From Lachnospiraceae bacterium (GTDB lineage: Bacteria > Bacillota > Clostridia > Lachnospirales > Lachnospiraceae): 8,166 nt of DNA. The notes beneath the pieces are model-generated. The model was not told the origin of the DNA. It searched no databases and was given only the letters and a program-made list of their open reading frames with translations. Both the position numbers and the translations under genes were made by a program. Below are positions 6,598-8,166 of the stretch, piece by piece. Position 1 is the stretch's first letter. Every line of letters begins with the position of its first letter. The DNA is taken from NCBI GenBank assembly GCA_022790905.1, contig JAAVYC010000178.1:1-8166 (forward strand), written 5' to 3'.

Positions 6598-8166
6598 TGT
6601 TTCTCACTTTCCAATACCGACTTTATCATTGTTTCACCCAAAATCTCAGTCAATGTTTCCATCAATTTTGAAATATCAATTGGCTTTGCCAAATGAGCAT
6701 TCATCCCTGCCGCATAAGCATTTCTCTTGTCTTCCTCAAAAGCATTTGCTGTCATTGCAACAATCGGTATACTCGCCTTTGCCAAATTGTCCATCTTTCG
6801 AATAGCCTCTGTCGCCTGATAGCCATTCATATTCGGCATTTGAATATCCATGAAAATCAGATCGTAATATCCATCTTTGACCTGTTCCACTCTATTGACA
6901 CAGATATCTCCGTCCTGCACCCGCTCCACCTCTAATCCCATTTCACTTAACAGTTCCATGGCAATCTCGGCATTCAGATCATTATCTTCCGCAATCAAAA
7001 TTCTTTTTCCGGAAAAATCTGTAAGTGTCTCATTATCCGCTTTACTGTCACAAATATCTGTTTCAAATGCAATGCGATGGGGCATAATCACCGTAAACTT
7101 TGTGCCTTTCCCGACTTCACTTTCCACCTCAACAGAACCACCCATCAGCTCAGTAAGTCTCTTCACAATTGGCATTCCAAGTCCGGTTCCGGCAATCTTG
7201 CTATGCGTCGTATCATTCTCTCTTGAAAACGCTTCAAAGAGATGAGGCATGAACTCTTTTGCAATTCCAATACCGTTATCTTCGATCTCTGTTTTGAAAA
7301 AAGCATATCCCTCTCGATTCGACGAAATTTCAGTCAGCCGCATCGACACTTTTCCGCCGCTCAAAGTATATTTACATGCATTGCTCAGAATATTAAAGTA
7401 AATTTCTTGAATCTTTGTCGTATCACACCACACAAAAGGATGCCGCACATCCACTGTTTTTTCAAAAGTAATATTTTTTGCCTGCATCTGTGCGGCAAAC
7501 AGGGAACACGCAGAATCGATCATCTGTTCGGCATTCCATACACTTTCATCTAATACAGCTTTTCCGCCTTCAATTTTAGACATTTCCAGAACGTTATTGA
7601 TAATGGATAGAAGGAGTTGGCTGGAATCGTCAATTTTATGGATATATTCTTTGCGTTTAACCGAATCCTCCTGCTGTTGATCCAGTAAACGTAGAAATCC
7701 GGTGATCGCATTCATTGGAGTTCGGATATCGTGACTCATATTGAACAAAAAGTCTGTCTTTGCTTTGCTGGCAGCTTCCGCTTTAACAAGAGCTTTCTGA
7801 GTCTCCATCCTGGATCCATTTAAGATAGAATAAGTCAGTGTCAAAAGTATCATTAAAACGACTGTAAGAAATACAGCTAGTACAATGCCAATACGATTTG
7901 CATTTGAGATCATCATCTCATTGGCCTTTTCTGGAAAAACTTGAACAATATACCAATCACTATTTTCAAGCCCCATAATACAGGCACCTGTTTTACTGTC
8001 CGATAATGGGATTACCATAGTCTCGTTTTCATAAATAAAATCCTTCGTATCGGTATTTTTTGAGATTCGTGGGTTGAGCACTGTCTCTATTGAAATTTCT
8101 GCCGTCGTATTGATATTCTGATTACTCGAAATAATGAGTCCATTTTCATTACACAGATAGACCTCC
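6594..8166 (-). CDS. membrane hybrid histidine kinase with receiver domain, N-terminus cut by window edge
   Basis: This is a sensor kinase that autophosphorylates a histidine and passes the phosphate to its own receiver domain. The frame is open to the right edge; 523 codons are present (numbered from the first complete codon). Residues 1-90 look like the end of an extracellular Cache-type sensor (VYLCNENGLIISS near the start, WYIVQVFP before the membrane). One transmembrane helix lies at about 92-114. HisKA follows with phospho-acceptor H145 in MSHDIRTPMNA. The ATPase domain has N262 in NILSNACKYT, D296 in EDNGIGI, and GTGLG at 326-330. The C-terminal receiver has acidic residues E393 and D394, phospho-acceptor D440 in FMDIQMP, T472 and K494. 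All catalytic residues are present. There is no HPt or DNA-binding domain, so a separate phosphotransfer partner is needed. The GTG at 8081 is an internal valine, since coding continues upstream of it. The stop overlaps the nitroreductase start by four bases. Confidence 0.93.
   Translation of the reverse strand, partial: EVYLCNENGLIISSNQNINTTAEISIETVLNPRISKNTDTKDFIYENETMVIPLSDSKTGACIMGLENSDWYIVQVFPEKANEMMISNANRIGIVLAVFLTVVLMILLTLTYSILNGSRMETQKALVKAEAASKAKTDFLFNMSHDIRTPMNAITGFLRLLDQQQEDSVKRKEYIHKIDDSSQLLLSIINNVLEMSKIEGGKAVLDESVWNAEQMIDSACSLFAAQMQAKNITFEKTVDVRHPFVWCDTTKIQEIYFNILSNACKYTLSGGKVSMRLTEISSNREGYAFFKTEIEDNGIGIAKEFMPHLFEAFSRENDTTHSKIAGTGLGMPIVKRLTELMGGSVEVESEVGKGTKFTVIMPHRIAFETDICDSKADNETLTDFSGKRILIAEDNDLNAEIAMELLSEMGLEVERVQDGDICVNRVEQVKDGYYDLIFMDIQMPNMNGYQATEAIRKMDNLAKASIPIVAMTANAFEEDKRNAYAAGMNAHLAKPIDISKLMETLTEILGETMIKSVLESEKQ

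Noticed and set aside
6594..8081. The kinase starting at the GTG at 8081
   Set aside because: The frame stays open upstream to the window edge and encodes plausible sensor-domain sequence, so the GTG is an internal valine codon.
1..8166. CRISPR arrays, tRNA or rRNA genes, insertion sequences, attachment repeats
   Set aside because: I found no regularly spaced repeats, no cloverleaf-like sequence, no transposase motifs and no convincing flanking direct repeats by eye.

Overview
The window looks like chromosomal DNA from a low-GC Gram-positive anaerobe, most likely a clostridial Lachnospiraceae-type gut bacterium. This rests on AT-rich intergenic DNA, GGAGG-type ribosome binding sites, sigma-A-like promoters, a DnaE N-terminus of clostridial type, a hybrid sensor kinase of a kind common in Lachnospiraceae, and a decayed clostridial-type flavodoxin. 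It is a judgement from protein character, not from a database search.

Left part (1-1179, minus strand): the first 393 codons of dnaE, the DNA polymerase III alpha subunit, cut by the window edge just before its catalytic aspartate region. It is divergent from a secreted, lysine- and tyrosine-rich repeat protein (1331-2233, plus strand). The two genes share a compact intergenic region with two back-to-back promoters that have identical hexamers (TTGTCT, 17 bp, TATAAT). The secreted gene ends in a terminator hairpin that contains its own stop codon.

Middle (2247-2672): the remains of a flavodoxin-domain gene (2263-2493), lacking its N-terminal part, frameshifted and internally deleted. About 110 bases follow in which I see nothing supportable. 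Then comes a hairpin with A and T tracts on both sides, which can terminate transcription from both directions.

Right part (2673-8166, minus strand): three tightly packed co-directional genes, read from right to left. These are a membrane hybrid histidine kinase (N-terminus outside the window), a nitroreductase-family flavoprotein overlapping it by ATGA, and a full-length type I restriction HsdR subunit starting 13 bases after the nitroreductase stop. No hsdM or hsdS is in the window. The signalling kinase, flavin oxidoreductase and restriction motor appear to share one transcript whose promoter lies beyond position 8166. This arrangement is the most unusual aspect of the window. Whether it is a functional unit or chance packing cannot be decided from one sequence.
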